From positions 1,204,348-1,239,079 of the forward strand of contig NZ_QAIG01000005.1 of NCBI RefSeq assembly GCF_003060885.1: a stretch of DNA of 34,732 nucleotides. The letters are read 5' to 3'. Positions 17,485-26,546 of this stretch are shown here, one piece after another; within the stretch, counting starts at the first letter, position 1, and each line of letters opens with the position of its first letter. Position numbers and translations under genes: made by a program. This DNA is from Pseudomonas sp. HMWF032 (GTDB taxonomy: Bacteria > Pseudomonadota > Gammaproteobacteria > Pseudomonadales > Pseudomonadaceae). The notes below the pieces were generated by a model. That model was not told the origin of the DNA and did not search any database. It saw only the letters and a list, made by a program, of their open reading frames with translations.

Positions 17485-19272
17485 ATGAAGCTGAGCCGCT
17501 GGCTGCCCTGCCTCGACTGGGGGCGGCATTACAATCGCCATCACGCCAGCCAGGATGGCCTGGCCGCACTGATCGTCACGCTGATGCTGATCCCGCAAAG
17601 CCTGGCCTACGCCATGCTCGCCGGGTTGCCACCGGTGATGGGGTTGTACGCGAGTATCCTGCCACTGCTGGCCTATGCCTTGTTTGGCTCCAGCCGCACC
17701 CTGGCCGTGGGGCCGGTGGCAGTGGTGTCACTGATGACCGCCGCCGCGTTGCAGCCGCTGTTCCCGGCAGGCAGTGCCGAATACATCGGCGCAGCCATGC
17801 TGCTGGCGTTGCTTTCCGGGCTGTTGCTCAGCGTCATGGCGGTGCTGCGCTTGGGCTTTCTCGCCAATTTTCTCAGCCATCCGGTGGTGTCCGGTTTTAT
17901 CAGTGCCTCGGGCATCCTGATTGCGATCGGCCAACTCAAGCACCTGCTCGGCATCTCGGCATCGGGCGACAGCCTGCTGCAACTGCTTCCGCAACTCTGG
18001 CGGGGATTACCCGCCATTCACGGGCCCACCTTGCTGATTGGCCTGCTCAGCCTGGCCTGGCTTTGGTGGGCTCGGGCACAGCTGAAACCGCTGCTGCAAC
18101 GCCTGGGGCTGTCTGCCACGGCCGCCGGCAATGTCGCCAAAGCCGGACCGGTGCTGGCGATCATTGTCGCGATTGTTGGCGTAACAGGGCTCAACCTGGA
18201 TCAGGCTGGCGTAAAAGTGGTCGGCAGCATTCCCCAAGGCTTGCCAGGCTTGACCCTGCCTACGCTGGATCTCGACTTGGCCATGCAGTTGTTGCCTGCG
18301 GCCTTGCTGATCAGCCTGGTCGGGTTCGTCGAGTCGGTCTCAGTCGGCCAGACCCTGGCAGCAAAACGCCGTCAGCGCATCCAGCCGGATAACGAACTGC
18401 TCGGCCTCGGGACGGCCAACATTGCTGCGGCATTCAGTGGCGGCCTCCCCGTTACCGGTGGTTTCGCACGCTCGGTAGTCAACTACGACGCCGGGGCGCA
18501 AACCCCCATGGCTGGCGTATTCACCGCAGTCGGTATCGCCCTCAGTGTCATGCTGCTCACGCCATTACTGCACAACCTGCCACAGGCTGTGCTGGCCGCC
18601 ACCATCATCGTCGCCGTACTCAGCCTGGTCGATCTCGCATCGCTCAAGCGGACCTGGCGCTATTCGCGCCAGGACGGTGCCGCCCAGCTGGCAACCCTGC
18701 TCGGTGTTCTACTGATTGGCGTAGAAACCGGCATCCTGCTGGGTATGGGTCTGTCACTGCTGCTGTTTCTCTGGCGCACCAGCAAGCCGCATATGGCGGT
18801 CGTGGGGCAGGTGCCGGGTAGCGAACACTTTCGCAACGTCGAGCGTTTTAGTGTGATCGAATCGCCCAGTGTGTTGTCGTTGCGGGTTGACGAAAGCCTG
18901 TACTTCCCCAATGCACGCTACCTGGAAGACCGCATTGGCGAGCTGATTGCGAGCCGTCCGCAAGTTCGTCATCTGGTGTTGATGTGTTCGGGGGTCAACC
19001 TGATCGATGCCAGTGCGCTGGACTCACTAGAGGCAATCGTCGAACGCTTGCAGACAGCGGGCGTACACCTGCATTTATCTGAGGTCAAAGGCCCGGTCAT
19101 GGATCAGCTACACCGCTCCAGCTTCCTGGATGAGCTTTCCGGCCAGGTGTTTATCAGCCAGTTTGAAGCCTTGAAAACCCTCTCCCCACAAACACTGCAA
19201 ACAGATCCCGCTTGTACGGAAAATCAGCGGCATTCTGCTGCTCAAGCTGGTCATCCTTCGTCGCTCAGGTGA
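17485..19272 (+). CDS. SulP-family inorganic anion transporter with STAS domain
   Basis: This inner-membrane protein of 595 residues has about ten or more hydrophobic segments. The SulP signature is seen in LMLIPQSLAYAMLAGLPPV, GLYASILPLLAYALFG, and GLPVTGGFARSVVNYDAG. A cytoplasmic STAS domain occupies about residues 435-560 (SLRVDESLYFPNARYLEDRI, LMCSGVNLIDASALDSLEAI). The family carries sulfate, bicarbonate or other anions. ATG 17485 has only a weak ribosome binding site. It overlaps by ATGA the stop of a 13-codon reading frame at 17447-17488 that does have an upstream GAGGA, so translational coupling is possible. It is likely co-transcribed with the dioxygenase gene. Confidence 0.9.
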   Translation: MKLSRWLPCLDWGRHYNRHHASQDGLAALIVTLMLIPQSLAYAMLAGLPPVMGLYASILPLLAYALFGSSRTLAVGPVAVVSLMTAAALQPLFPAGSAEYIGAAMLLALLSGLLLSVMAVLRLGFLANFLSHPVVSGFISASGILIAIGQLKHLLGISASGDSLLQLLPQLWRGLPAIHGPTLLIGLLSLAWLWWARAQLKPLLQRLGLSATAAGNVAKAGPVLAIIVAIVGVTGLNLDQAGVKVVGSIPQGLPGLTLPTLDLDLAMQLLPAALLISLVGFVESVSVGQTLAAKRRQRIQPDNELLGLGTANIAAAFSGGLPVTGGFARSVVNYDAGAQTPMAGVFTAVGIALSVMLLTPLLHNLPQAVLAATIIVAVLSLVDLASLKRTWRYSRQDGAAQLATLLGVLLIGVETGILLGMGLSLLLFLWRTSKPHMAVVGQVPGSEHFRNVERFSVIESPSVLSLRVDESLYFPNARYLEDRIGELIASRPQVRHLVLMCSGVNLIDASALDSLEAIVERLQTAGVHLHLSEVKGPVMDQLHRSSFLDELSGQVFISQFEALKTLSPQTLQTDPACTENQRHSAAQAGHPSSLR

Positions 19273-19411
19273 GGTTCGTGCACACCGTATGGGCCGGTTA
19301 TGTCACCGGGGCGATCTTCATGCTGGCCATTGCCAGCGACTAGCTGCTGAAAAACGCGACATGGCGTTTGCCCGCTGCTCCTCGCCATTGCCGCCGTATT
19401 CGGCCTGGCAC

Positions 19412-19687
19412 TCACGTATATTTGGTGAAGATGGTCCGTACCTGAGCCAGCTTGTCCTGATTGCTTTGGTCAGGATTGAGGATGGCATCCTCGGCCAGGC
19501 ATATGAGCATTTCCTGATAGGCCTTATCCAAGGCCTTGCGCGCGGCACTGAACTGCTGGGCGATCGCATCACATTCCTCATCGCGCCTGATCATGGCCTG
19601 AATACCGCGCACCTGCCCCTCGACACGGGCCAGGCGCTTGAGCAGCGCATCACGGTGCTGCACTCGTTCCGCATCAATCATTTCCAA
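19412..19687 (-). CDS. CsoR/FrmR-family (DUF156) transcriptional repressor
   Basis: This 91-residue all-helical repressor has the family core LLKRLARVEGQVRGIQAMI at 15-33, followed by C39 and FSAARKALDKA. Classical CsoR uses Cys-x24-His-x3-Cys; aligning C39 places Leu and Ala at the expected second and third ligand positions, with C63 one residue earlier. Copper, nickel and formaldehyde ligand sets are therefore not present, leaving a two-cysteine arrangement more in keeping with reactive-sulfur sensing. It is convergent with the SulP gene and sits beside a persulfide dioxygenase, so it may control them. ATG 19687 is the likely start, although M3 is a close alternative. Confidence 0.85.
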   Translation of the reverse strand: MEMIDAERVQHRDALLKRLARVEGQVRGIQAMIRRDEECDAIAQQFSAARKALDKAYQEMLICLAEDAILNPDQSNQDKLAQVRTIFTKYT

Positions 19688-20275
19688 TGTCTACCTGAAC
19701 CGCCATGTAAAGGCTCCGCGCAGCTCGCCGAGAGCAAAACCAAGGGCCTGATCGTGCGGGCAGCGTACATCAATCAGCGCCGCAAGCGCTGGTTCTATCT
19801 GCTGGCCATGCAGGCCAGGTATCGGTGGAGTTCTCCGAGCTACGCCCCTTGAGCATCGCTCGCCCGACACCCGATTTCCCACAGACTCGTGCTGTGCTCT
19901 GCAGCGTTCTGCAATGCCCACAAATGACATGCGTCTACCGCACTGGCCGAGTGCTGCCAGCACTGCATCGCCGACTTGACCGTCGCCAACAGAGATTGCG
20001 GAAAAGCGGGTAGCAGCGCCACATCTTAAGCGGTTAGCGCAGGTAACGTCTCAGCAGACGCTGAAGCGCTCAGTGGACCCAGATGAACAACCGTAATCAG
20101 CTGCAAAAACCACACAGGAAAATTTAATCCCGCAGGTATAAATGCCTATGAATTACTGGATTATTCACTGAAAACAGAAATCCTCATCGAACACCGCGCT
20201 TTCACGCCGGCCTCACTAGCCTTCAAGCGATATGGCGCGCTAGCCTGAACCTGCCTAACCCACGAGAACGCAGCC
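19688..20275. other. Intergenic stretch with faint gene remnants
   Basis: No intact gene is seen. On the minus strand around 19700-19790 a short string ALIDVRCPHDQALGF resembles the start of a rhodanese domain but lacks the rest. On the plus strand around 19940-20015 a Cys-rich string (LAECCQHCIADLTVANRDCG) ends at a TAG. Both look like decayed fragments and could be chance. Confidence 0.25.
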
Positions 20276-21541
20276 TTGCATCCTTGCTCTTTCATCCTCG
20301 CCACCATCCTGACTGCCTTGCTGGCCGGCTGCGGCGCAGCCAAACCGCTGACGCTGATGTCCACCCCGGTGATCTACCATCAAGCGGCCATCGACCCCTT
20401 TGCCCACCTGCCCGAGACCGAGCGGGTGCCGGAAGTGTCGGTGTTCTACGCCACCAATCGCGCGCCGAATACACAGGGCTATGGCAATCAGGTCAGCGAC
20501 CAGCTGCACCTCGGCAGCGCCAGCGTTCGCCTGGGCGGCAGTGACGACCTGTGGCCGCAGTTGCATAGCGCATCGCTGAGCGAAACCCGCCCGCGCGACC
20601 TGCCACTGAGCCTGCTGCACACACAGGAAGACGCCCACTTACCTCTGCAGAGCGTCCGCGACACAGCGTTGCCGGCAGACGTACAGGCCTATATGGATGC
20701 GCTCAACCTGCAACTGAGCAAGGCGCGCGACAAAGAGATCATTCTTTATGTGCATGGGGCGAAAGTGGACTTCGCCAACGCCAATCAACTCACCGGCGAG
20801 TTGGTTCATTTTGCCGGGCGCGACTTCGTCGGCCTGGCGTTTGCCTGGCCGACGCACCAGAACATCATGAGTTACCTGCTCGGCATCGATGTCGAGCGCG
20901 CCCGCCAGTCCAGTCATGCGCTCAGCCAGTTGCTGGAACTGCTGGCCCGCCACAGCCACGCCGAGCGCATTAATCTGGTGGCCTACAGTGCGGGCGGACG
21001 CGTGACCTCACTGGCCCTGCAGGAACTGGCTGCCCGGCATGTCGAACTGAGCCGCGCACAGTTGCAGGCGCGTTACCGCATTGGCGCGGTGGTCTTCGCC
21101 GCCGCCGATGTGCCTGAAGAATTGTTTGAGCAACGCCTGCCCGGTATCAGCAAGATTGCAGAGCAAGTGATGATCACCGTCTCCGATCAGGACGACGCCC
21201 TGCAATACGCCCACCTGCTGATGCCCGGCGGCCCACGGATTGGCAGCAGCCAGGCCGAGGCCAGCCTGCATCGTTTCACCCAGCGCCAGCACCTGGATAA
21301 CGTCAACCTGCTGGATGTGTCAGGACGTTATGCCGAGCGTGGGTTCGATATCGTCGGCCATCACTACTGGTATCGCCATCCCTGGGTCAGCAGCGATGTG
21401 ATCCTGCTGCTGCGCACCAACCTCAGACCGCAGGCGCGCGCATTGACGCCTGGAGATCATCCGGCCATGTGGTACATGCAGCACGATTACCCGGTGGAAG
21501 TACGCAATGTCACCCGCCAAGTGCTCAAGGGGCAGTGGTAG
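20276..21541 (+). CDS. Alpha/beta hydrolase lipoprotein (DUF900-like)
   Basis: The 421-residue protein begins at TTG 20276. This start is preferred because it gives a lipoprotein signal (FILATILTALLAGC, lipid-modified C19), which the next ATG would remove. The hydrolase part shows EVSVFYATNRAP, EIILYVHGAKVDF, LAFAWPTHQN and the nucleophile elbow LVAYSAGGRV with S238, in the order known from DUF900 proteins. A late VGHHYWYRHPW may supply the catalytic His. It is probably anchored to a membrane facing the periplasm and acts as an esterase or lipase of unknown substrate. No operon partner is apparent. Confidence 0.8.
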   Translation: MHPCSFILATILTALLAGCGAAKPLTLMSTPVIYHQAAIDPFAHLPETERVPEVSVFYATNRAPNTQGYGNQVSDQLHLGSASVRLGGSDDLWPQLHSASLSETRPRDLPLSLLHTQEDAHLPLQSVRDTALPADVQAYMDALNLQLSKARDKEIILYVHGAKVDFANANQLTGELVHFAGRDFVGLAFAWPTHQNIMSYLLGIDVERARQSSHALSQLLELLARHSHAERINLVAYSAGGRVTSLALQELAARHVELSRAQLQARYRIGAVVFAAADVPEELFEQRLPGISKIAEQVMITVSDQDDALQYAHLLMPGGPRIGSSQAEASLHRFTQRQHLDNVNLLDVSGRYAERGFDIVGHHYWYRHPWVSSDVILLLRTNLRPQARALTPGDHPAMWYMQHDYPVEVRNVTRQVLKGQW

Positions 21542-21836
21542 ACAGAGCAGAATTCGATTACAGATAGGCACAGCAGATGGCGGCCGATGTGGAACGGAGC
21601 CGGTCGCTCCGTCCCGCACCCACCGGGTAGGTGGGTACCGTGCATCGAAATGCCAGAGAGAAGAAACCCAACACACCGGGCGGGTAGCCCACCGTTGCCG
21701 GATGTGCGCTGGGCGCTGCATAAGAGCCAGGGCCGTCTGCAGCATCAGGTGGAAAACACCTGAGGGTGGCGGTAAGCCGGTGTTGCCAACCACCCCGGCC
21801 GGCGAGCCGGTCAGGGTGGGATGCTCGTAGAACCGA
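21542..21836. other. Intergenic region with two strong hairpins
   Basis: Hairpins occur at 21618-21636 (ACCCACC / GGTGGGT) and around 21791-21820 (CCACCC...GCCGGT...GGGTGG). Neither has a T-run; they are REP-like structures between convergent genes and may limit read-through. Confidence 0.4.
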
Positions 21837-24800
21837 TTAGCCGATGGTCATCAGGCTGGCGTTACCGCCCGCGGCGGCTGTGTTGATGCTCAGGGCGTGC
21901 TCGATCAGCAGGCGCTCCAGCGGAATATCCGTCTCGCCTTTGTGCAGACCATGCACACCAATAATCGCGCCGGGACGCTGAGCGGCCAGTTGGCAGACTT
22001 CGCGCAGTTGATCGGAGTCACCGTGATGGAGGATGGCGTCGAACACCGTTTCGCTCTCGCTCCACTGGCTAAGCACGGTGATGCGTTGCTGCACAGCCTT
22101 GGGCAGTGCGGCAAACAGCTCGCGGGTCAGCTCGCTTTCCTGCCACAGCACCTGGCAACCCACGGCCAGAGCCGCCGCCAATTGTGTCAGCAAGTCACTG
22201 CGCTCAGCAGCCAGGCACAGCACATGTTCGCGCGGCAACAGGCTGTAGCTGTTGCGCTCGCCGGTTGGGCCGTTAAGCATCTGCACGGTGCCGCTCTGCG
22301 CCAGCCCAACGTACTGCGCACTGAGTGCACTCAGGCTCGGCTCATGCTTGGCCGCCCAATCCTGCAGTGCCTGAATCACCTTGGTCTGCTCGGCCGGACG
22401 CTGAATTTCGCCCTTCTCCTGCTGCAATTGCTTAGCCACCGCATCCTGCGGACGGGTTGCCAGCAGGCGGTACATGTACAGCGGGCCACCGGCTTTCGGG
22501 CCGGTGCCGGACAGGCCTTCACCGCCAAATGGCTGCACGCCGACCACGGCACCGACCATGTTGCGGTTCACATACAGGTTACCGACCTTGGCGGTGTTGA
22601 CCACTTGCGCAATGGTTTCGTCGATGCGCGTGTGCACGCCAAGGGTCAGGCCGTAGCCACTGTCATTGATCTGCTGCAGCAGCGTGCCCAAGTCAGCACG
22701 CGCATAACGCACCACGTGCAGCACCGGGCCGAAGATTTCGCGCTGCAACTCAGTAAAGCTGTCCAGCTCGATCAGCGTTGGCAGCACAAAGGTGCCGCGC
22801 TTGATGTCGTCACCGGCAACGCGCGCCAGCTGGAAGACCTTGCGGCCTTTCTCGCGCATCTTCTCGATGTGCTGGTCGATATTGCCCTTGGCTTCCGCGT
22901 CGATCACCGGGCCGATATCAGTGCTCAGGCGCTCCGGGTTGCCCAGGCTGTATTCGGCCATGGCGCCCTTGAGCATGTTGATCACGCGGTCCGCCACGTC
23001 TTCCTGCACGCACAGTACGCGCAGGGCTGAGCAGCGCTGGCCGGCGCTGTCGAAGGCCGAGGCCACCACATCGACCACCACCTGTTCAGTCAGCGCTGAG
23101 GAATCGACGATCATGCTGTTGAGGCCGCCCGTCTCGGCGATCAACGGAATAGTGCGCCCTTGTGCATCCAGGCGACCGGCGAGGTTGCGCTGGATGATGC
23201 CCGCCACTTCGGTGGAACCGGTGAACATCACGCCACGCACGCGCTCGTTGCCGATCAGGCCAGCGCCGACAGTTTCACCACGACCCGGCAGCAGCTGCAC
23301 GGCGCCGCTCGGCACACCGGCATCCAGCAGAATGCGCACGGCTTGCGCGGCGATCAGCGGCGTCTGCTCAGCGGGCTTGGCCAGCACGGTGTTACCGGCA
23401 GCCAGCGCAGCAGCGACCTGACCGCTGAAGATGGCCAGCGGGAAGTTCCACGGGCTGATGCACACCACCGGGCCTAGCGGGCGGTGGCTGTCATTGCTGA
23501 AGTGATTGCGCGCTTGCGCCGCGTAGTAGCGCAGGAAGTCAACCGCCTCGCGCACTTCGGCGATGGCGTTGGCGAAGGTCTTGCCGGATTCACGCACCAA
23601 CAAGCCCATCAGCTGCTGCATTTCCGCCTCCATCTGGTCGGCGGCGCGATCCAAAACGGCGGCGCGCTCAGCCGGCAGGGTCGATTGCCAGATCTGCCCA
23701 CTCGACACTGCGCAGAGCACGGCGTTGCGCACATCCTGCTCGCTGGCCTCATGCACATAACCAACGATGTCGCGGTGGTCCGCCGGGTTGCGTACCGGCT
23801 GCGCCTCGCTCAGCTCAGGTGCTTCACAACCGAGCAGCGGCATGGCCTTGTAGGCATTGTTGCTGCTGCTCAGCAGCGCCGAGGACAACGAACCGAGGCG
23901 GTGCTCGTTGGCCAGGTCGATGCCTTCGGAGTTTAAGCGGGCATCGCCATACAGCGCACGCGGCAGGGCAATGCGTGGGTGTGGCAGGCCAAGGCCGCCT
24001 TCCTGCGTGGCCATCTGCTCGACCTGCTGTACCGGGTCGAGCACCAGCTCCTTGATCGAAATGCTGTGGTCAGCAATGCGGTTGACGAACGAGGTGTTCG
24101 CGCCGTTTTCCAGCAGACGACGCACCAAGTAAGCCAACAGGGTTTCATGACTACCCACCGGTGCATAGATGCGGCACGGACGGTTCAGCTTGCCATCGGC
24201 AACCTTGCCCACCACCTGCTCGTACAGCGGCTCGCCCATGCCATGCAGGCACTGGAACTCGTACTGACCGGGGTAGTAGTTCTGCCCGGCCAGTTGATAA
24301 ATGGCCGACAGCGAGTGGGCGTTGTGGGTGGCGAACTGCGGGTAGATGGCTTCCGGCACGGCCAGCAGTTTGCGCGCGCAGGCGATGTAAGAAATGTCGG
24401 TGTAGGGCTTGCGGGTGTACACCGGATAGCCTTCCAGGCCTTCGACCTGGGCGCGCTTGATTTCGCTGTCCCAGTACGCGCCTTTTACCAGGCGGATCAT
24501 CAGGCGGTGACGGCTGCGCTTGGCCAGATCGATCACGTAGTCGATCACGTACGGGCAGCGCTTCTGGTAAGCCTGAATCACAAAGCCGATACCGTTCCAG
24601 CCGGTCAGGGCCGGGTCGAAGCACAGGCGCTCCAGCAGATCGAGGGAGATTTCCAGGCGGTCGGCTTCTTCGGCGTCGATGTTCAGGCCGATGTCGTACT
24701 GTTTGGCCAGCTTGGTCAAGCCCAGCAGGATCGGGTACAGCTCGTCCATCACCCGGTCGTACTGGGCACGGCTGTAACGCGGGTGCAGCGCCGAGAGCTT

Positions 24801-25778
24801 GATCGAAATGCCCGGACCTTCGTAGATGCCACGACCGTGCGAGGCCTTGCCGATGGCATGAATGGCCTGCTCGTAGGACGCCAGGTAGCGCTTGGCATCT
24901 TCATCGGTCAGGGCCGCTTCACCGAGCATGTCGTAGGAATAACGGAAGCCTTTGCTTTCCATGGTGGTGGCGTTGGCCAGGGCTTCGGCGATGGTTTCGC
25001 CGGTGACGAACTGCTCGCCCATCAGGCGCATGGACATGTCCACGCCCTTGCGGATCAACGGTTCACCGCCCTTGCCGATGATGCGGTTGAGTGAGGTCAT
25101 CAAGCCGGCTTCGTTGTGCGTGGCCACCAGTTTGCCGGTGATCAGCAAGCCCCAGCTCGCGGCGTTGACGAACATCGACGGGCTGTTACCCAGGTGCTGC
25201 CCCCAGTTGCCGTTGCTGATCTTGTCGCGGATCAGCGCGTCACGGGTGGCCTTGTCCGGAATACGCAGCAGCGCTTCGGCCAGGCACATCAGCGCCACAC
25301 CTTCCTGCGAGGACAACGAGAATTCCTGCAGCAGCCCCTGCACCAGCCCCTGACGGCCGCCAGCGTTCTTCTGGTTGCGCAGCTTTTCGGCGATGCTCAT
25401 GGCCAGGGTGTTGCTTGCCTCAGCCATGTCTTTCGGCAGACGCGCCTGCTCCAGCAGCATTGGCACGGCTTCGGTTTCCGGACGGCGATAAGCGCCGGTA
25501 ATGGCGGCACGCAGCACTGACTGCGGCAGGATGCTTTCGGCGAAGTCGAGGAACACCTGCAAACCTTGCTCAGTCAGGTTTTCCACCACTTCTTCGCCCG
25601 CCACAGCGGCCAGGCCCGAGTGCTCAGCAGGAGTCAGGCCACCCTCGATCTGCTCCAAATAATTGAAGATCGCCTGCTTGATCAGCCAGTGAGGGGTGCG
25701 GTCAATCGACTGTGCAGCCTGCTTGAGGCGATCACGGGTTGCATCATCGAGCTTAACGCCAAGGGTAGTGGTGGCCAT
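21837..25778 (-). CDS. putA: Trifunctional proline utilisation protein PutA (regulator / proline dehydrogenase / P5C dehydrogenase)
   Basis: This 1313-residue protein starts at ATG 25778. Residues 1-48 (TTTLGVKLDDATRDRLKQA) form the ribbon-helix-helix DNA-binding domain of trifunctional PutA. The FAD-dependent proline dehydrogenase barrel follows (YEGPGISIKLSALHPRYSR, then RLVKGAYWDSEIKRAQ). The C-terminal half is an aldehyde dehydrogenase with SPWNFPLAIF, FTGSTEVAG and the catalytic Cys in SAGQRCSALRVLC. The enzyme oxidises proline to glutamate and represses its own promoter without proline. GTTGCA-type sites lie upstream. No putP is next to it. Length and domain order are as expected. Confidence 0.97.
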   Translation of the reverse strand: MATTTLGVKLDDATRDRLKQAAQSIDRTPHWLIKQAIFNYLEQIEGGLTPAEHSGLAAVAGEEVVENLTEQGLQVFLDFAESILPQSVLRAAITGAYRRPETEAVPMLLEQARLPKDMAEASNTLAMSIAEKLRNQKNAGGRQGLVQGLLQEFSLSSQEGVALMCLAEALLRIPDKATRDALIRDKISNGNWGQHLGNSPSMFVNAASWGLLITGKLVATHNEAGLMTSLNRIIGKGGEPLIRKGVDMSMRLMGEQFVTGETIAEALANATTMESKGFRYSYDMLGEAALTDEDAKRYLASYEQAIHAIGKASHGRGIYEGPGISIKLSALHPRYSRAQYDRVMDELYPILLGLTKLAKQYDIGLNIDAEEADRLEISLDLLERLCFDPALTGWNGIGFVIQAYQKRCPYVIDYVIDLAKRSRHRLMIRLVKGAYWDSEIKRAQVEGLEGYPVYTRKPYTDISYIACARKLLAVPEAIYPQFATHNAHSLSAIYQLAGQNYYPGQYEFQCLHGMGEPLYEQVVGKVADGKLNRPCRIYAPVGSHETLLAYLVRRLLENGANTSFVNRIADHSISIKELVLDPVQQVEQMATQEGGLGLPHPRIALPRALYGDARLNSEGIDLANEHRLGSLSSALLSSSNNAYKAMPLLGCEAPELSEAQPVRNPADHRDIVGYVHEASEQDVRNAVLCAVSSGQIWQSTLPAERAAVLDRAADQMEAEMQQLMGLLVRESGKTFANAIAEVREAVDFLRYYAAQARNHFSNDSHRPLGPVVCISPWNFPLAIFSGQVAAALAAGNTVLAKPAEQTPLIAAQAVRILLDAGVPSGAVQLLPGRGETVGAGLIGNERVRGVMFTGSTEVAGIIQRNLAGRLDAQGRTIPLIAETGGLNSMIVDSSALTEQVVVDVVASAFDSAGQRCSALRVLCVQEDVADRVINMLKGAMAEYSLGNPERLSTDIGPVIDAEAKGNIDQHIEKMREKGRKVFQLARVAGDDIKRGTFVLPTLIELDSFTELQREIFGPVLHVVRYARADLGTLLQQINDSGYGLTLGVHTRIDETIAQVVNTAKVGNLYVNRNMVGAVVGVQPFGGEGLSGTGPKAGGPLYMYRLLATRPQDAVAKQLQQEKGEIQRPAEQTKVIQALQDWAAKHEPSLSALSAQYVGLAQSGTVQMLNGPTGERNSYSLLPREHVLCLAAERSDLLTQLAAALAVGCQVLWQESELTRELFAALPKAVQQRITVLSQWSESETVFDAILHHGDSDQLREVCQLAAQRPGAIIGVHGLHKGETDIPLERLLIEHALSINTAAAGGNASLMTIG

Positions 25779-25925
25779 TGGTTTGTCCTGTTATGAGCGT
25801 GGAGCACGGCAGATAAGCGCCGGGAGCAATGCCTGAGCGTCGCCCGCGAAGGCCTCATGGAGGTGGCGCCATGGGTGACGGGTCACAAAAAACTGGCAAG
25901 AGATTAAACCTCATAAGGCGCAAGG

Positions 25926-25931
25926 TGCAAC
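25926..25931 (-). promoter_or_regulatory. Candidate PutA operator half-site (GTTGCA)
   Basis: TGCAAC on plus equals GTTGCA on minus, the core bound by the PutA ribbon-helix-helix domain in enterics. It lies about 150 bases upstream of the putA start. Confidence 0.4.
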
Positions 25932-26111
25932 TAGGTACAACCAAACAAAACCGTAGTTATCTATGCCACTCAGCAGCCCGCCATTCGCCTCCCCCTCGGA
26001 AAAACCCAGCACTGACAAGGCTCTGGCAAAAAATACCTGCTGCACCAGGAAAACGCTCTTATTAAAAAATGCAGAGCACCCGACGACAGGTACAACCCAA
26101 GCGCATACAAG

Positions 26112-26117
26112 GTTGCA
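26112..26117 (+). promoter_or_regulatory. Candidate PutA operator (GGTTGCACCACAACC)
   Basis: GTTGCA is embedded in a partly symmetric GGTTGCACCACAACC (26111-26125). It lies about 335 bases upstream of putA and 430 upstream of the channel gene. Confidence 0.4.
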
Positions 26118-26546
26118 CCACAACCTTTAATCACGCCTTAACTGAGCAAAGCACAACAGGCCTCTTTCCGCGCAGTGACCGACGCAGTGCGCAGACAGTT
26201 AGCGCCCCCAGGCGCTGGACAATAGACAACGGTACTCCCCCAGCTGGTAACAGGAACGTGGCGACCCACTGAACCGACATGACTGACAACAATGACACAG
26301 CGCGAAACACGCCGCTGCGCACCAACTTAATGCTGAAGCTGTCCAGCCAGTCAGTTAATAGTGCATTCGCGGCATTTACATCCCTTACAAAACCACTAAA
26401 GTGCGCCCCGCGCCATCAAACAGCCTCGTGCAGAGCCTACACCGCACGTCACTGGACGATTTGGCCTCGTTCTTGCTGAAACACCGCCAGCCTGACCACT
26501 CAGACAGGTTTAAAACTAGATATCAGCACTTGGGGAGCACCATTCA

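Larger units (their letters stand above)
25779..26546. other. Divergent regulatory region putA / Tsx-like channel
   Basis: About 770 bases without a gene. It contains two GTTGCA PutA-type sites (25926-25931 and 26112-26117) and related GGTACAACC strings. The AT-rich stretch around 25900-25960 may hold the putA promoter. Confidence 0.45.

Noticed and set aside
19274..19342. Short plus-strand frame VHTVWAGYVTGAIFMLAIASD after the SulP gene
   Set aside because: It could be a remnant of a small membrane protein, but it is too short and stops at once; not supportable as a gene.
19289..19852. 187-codon plus-strand frame
   Set aside because: It overlaps the CsoR-family gene on the opposite strand, which has a clear family core; the plus frame looks random.
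21897..23030. 377-codon plus-strand frame, and others over 23979-25094
   Set aside because: They are antisense shadows of putA with no recognisable domain.
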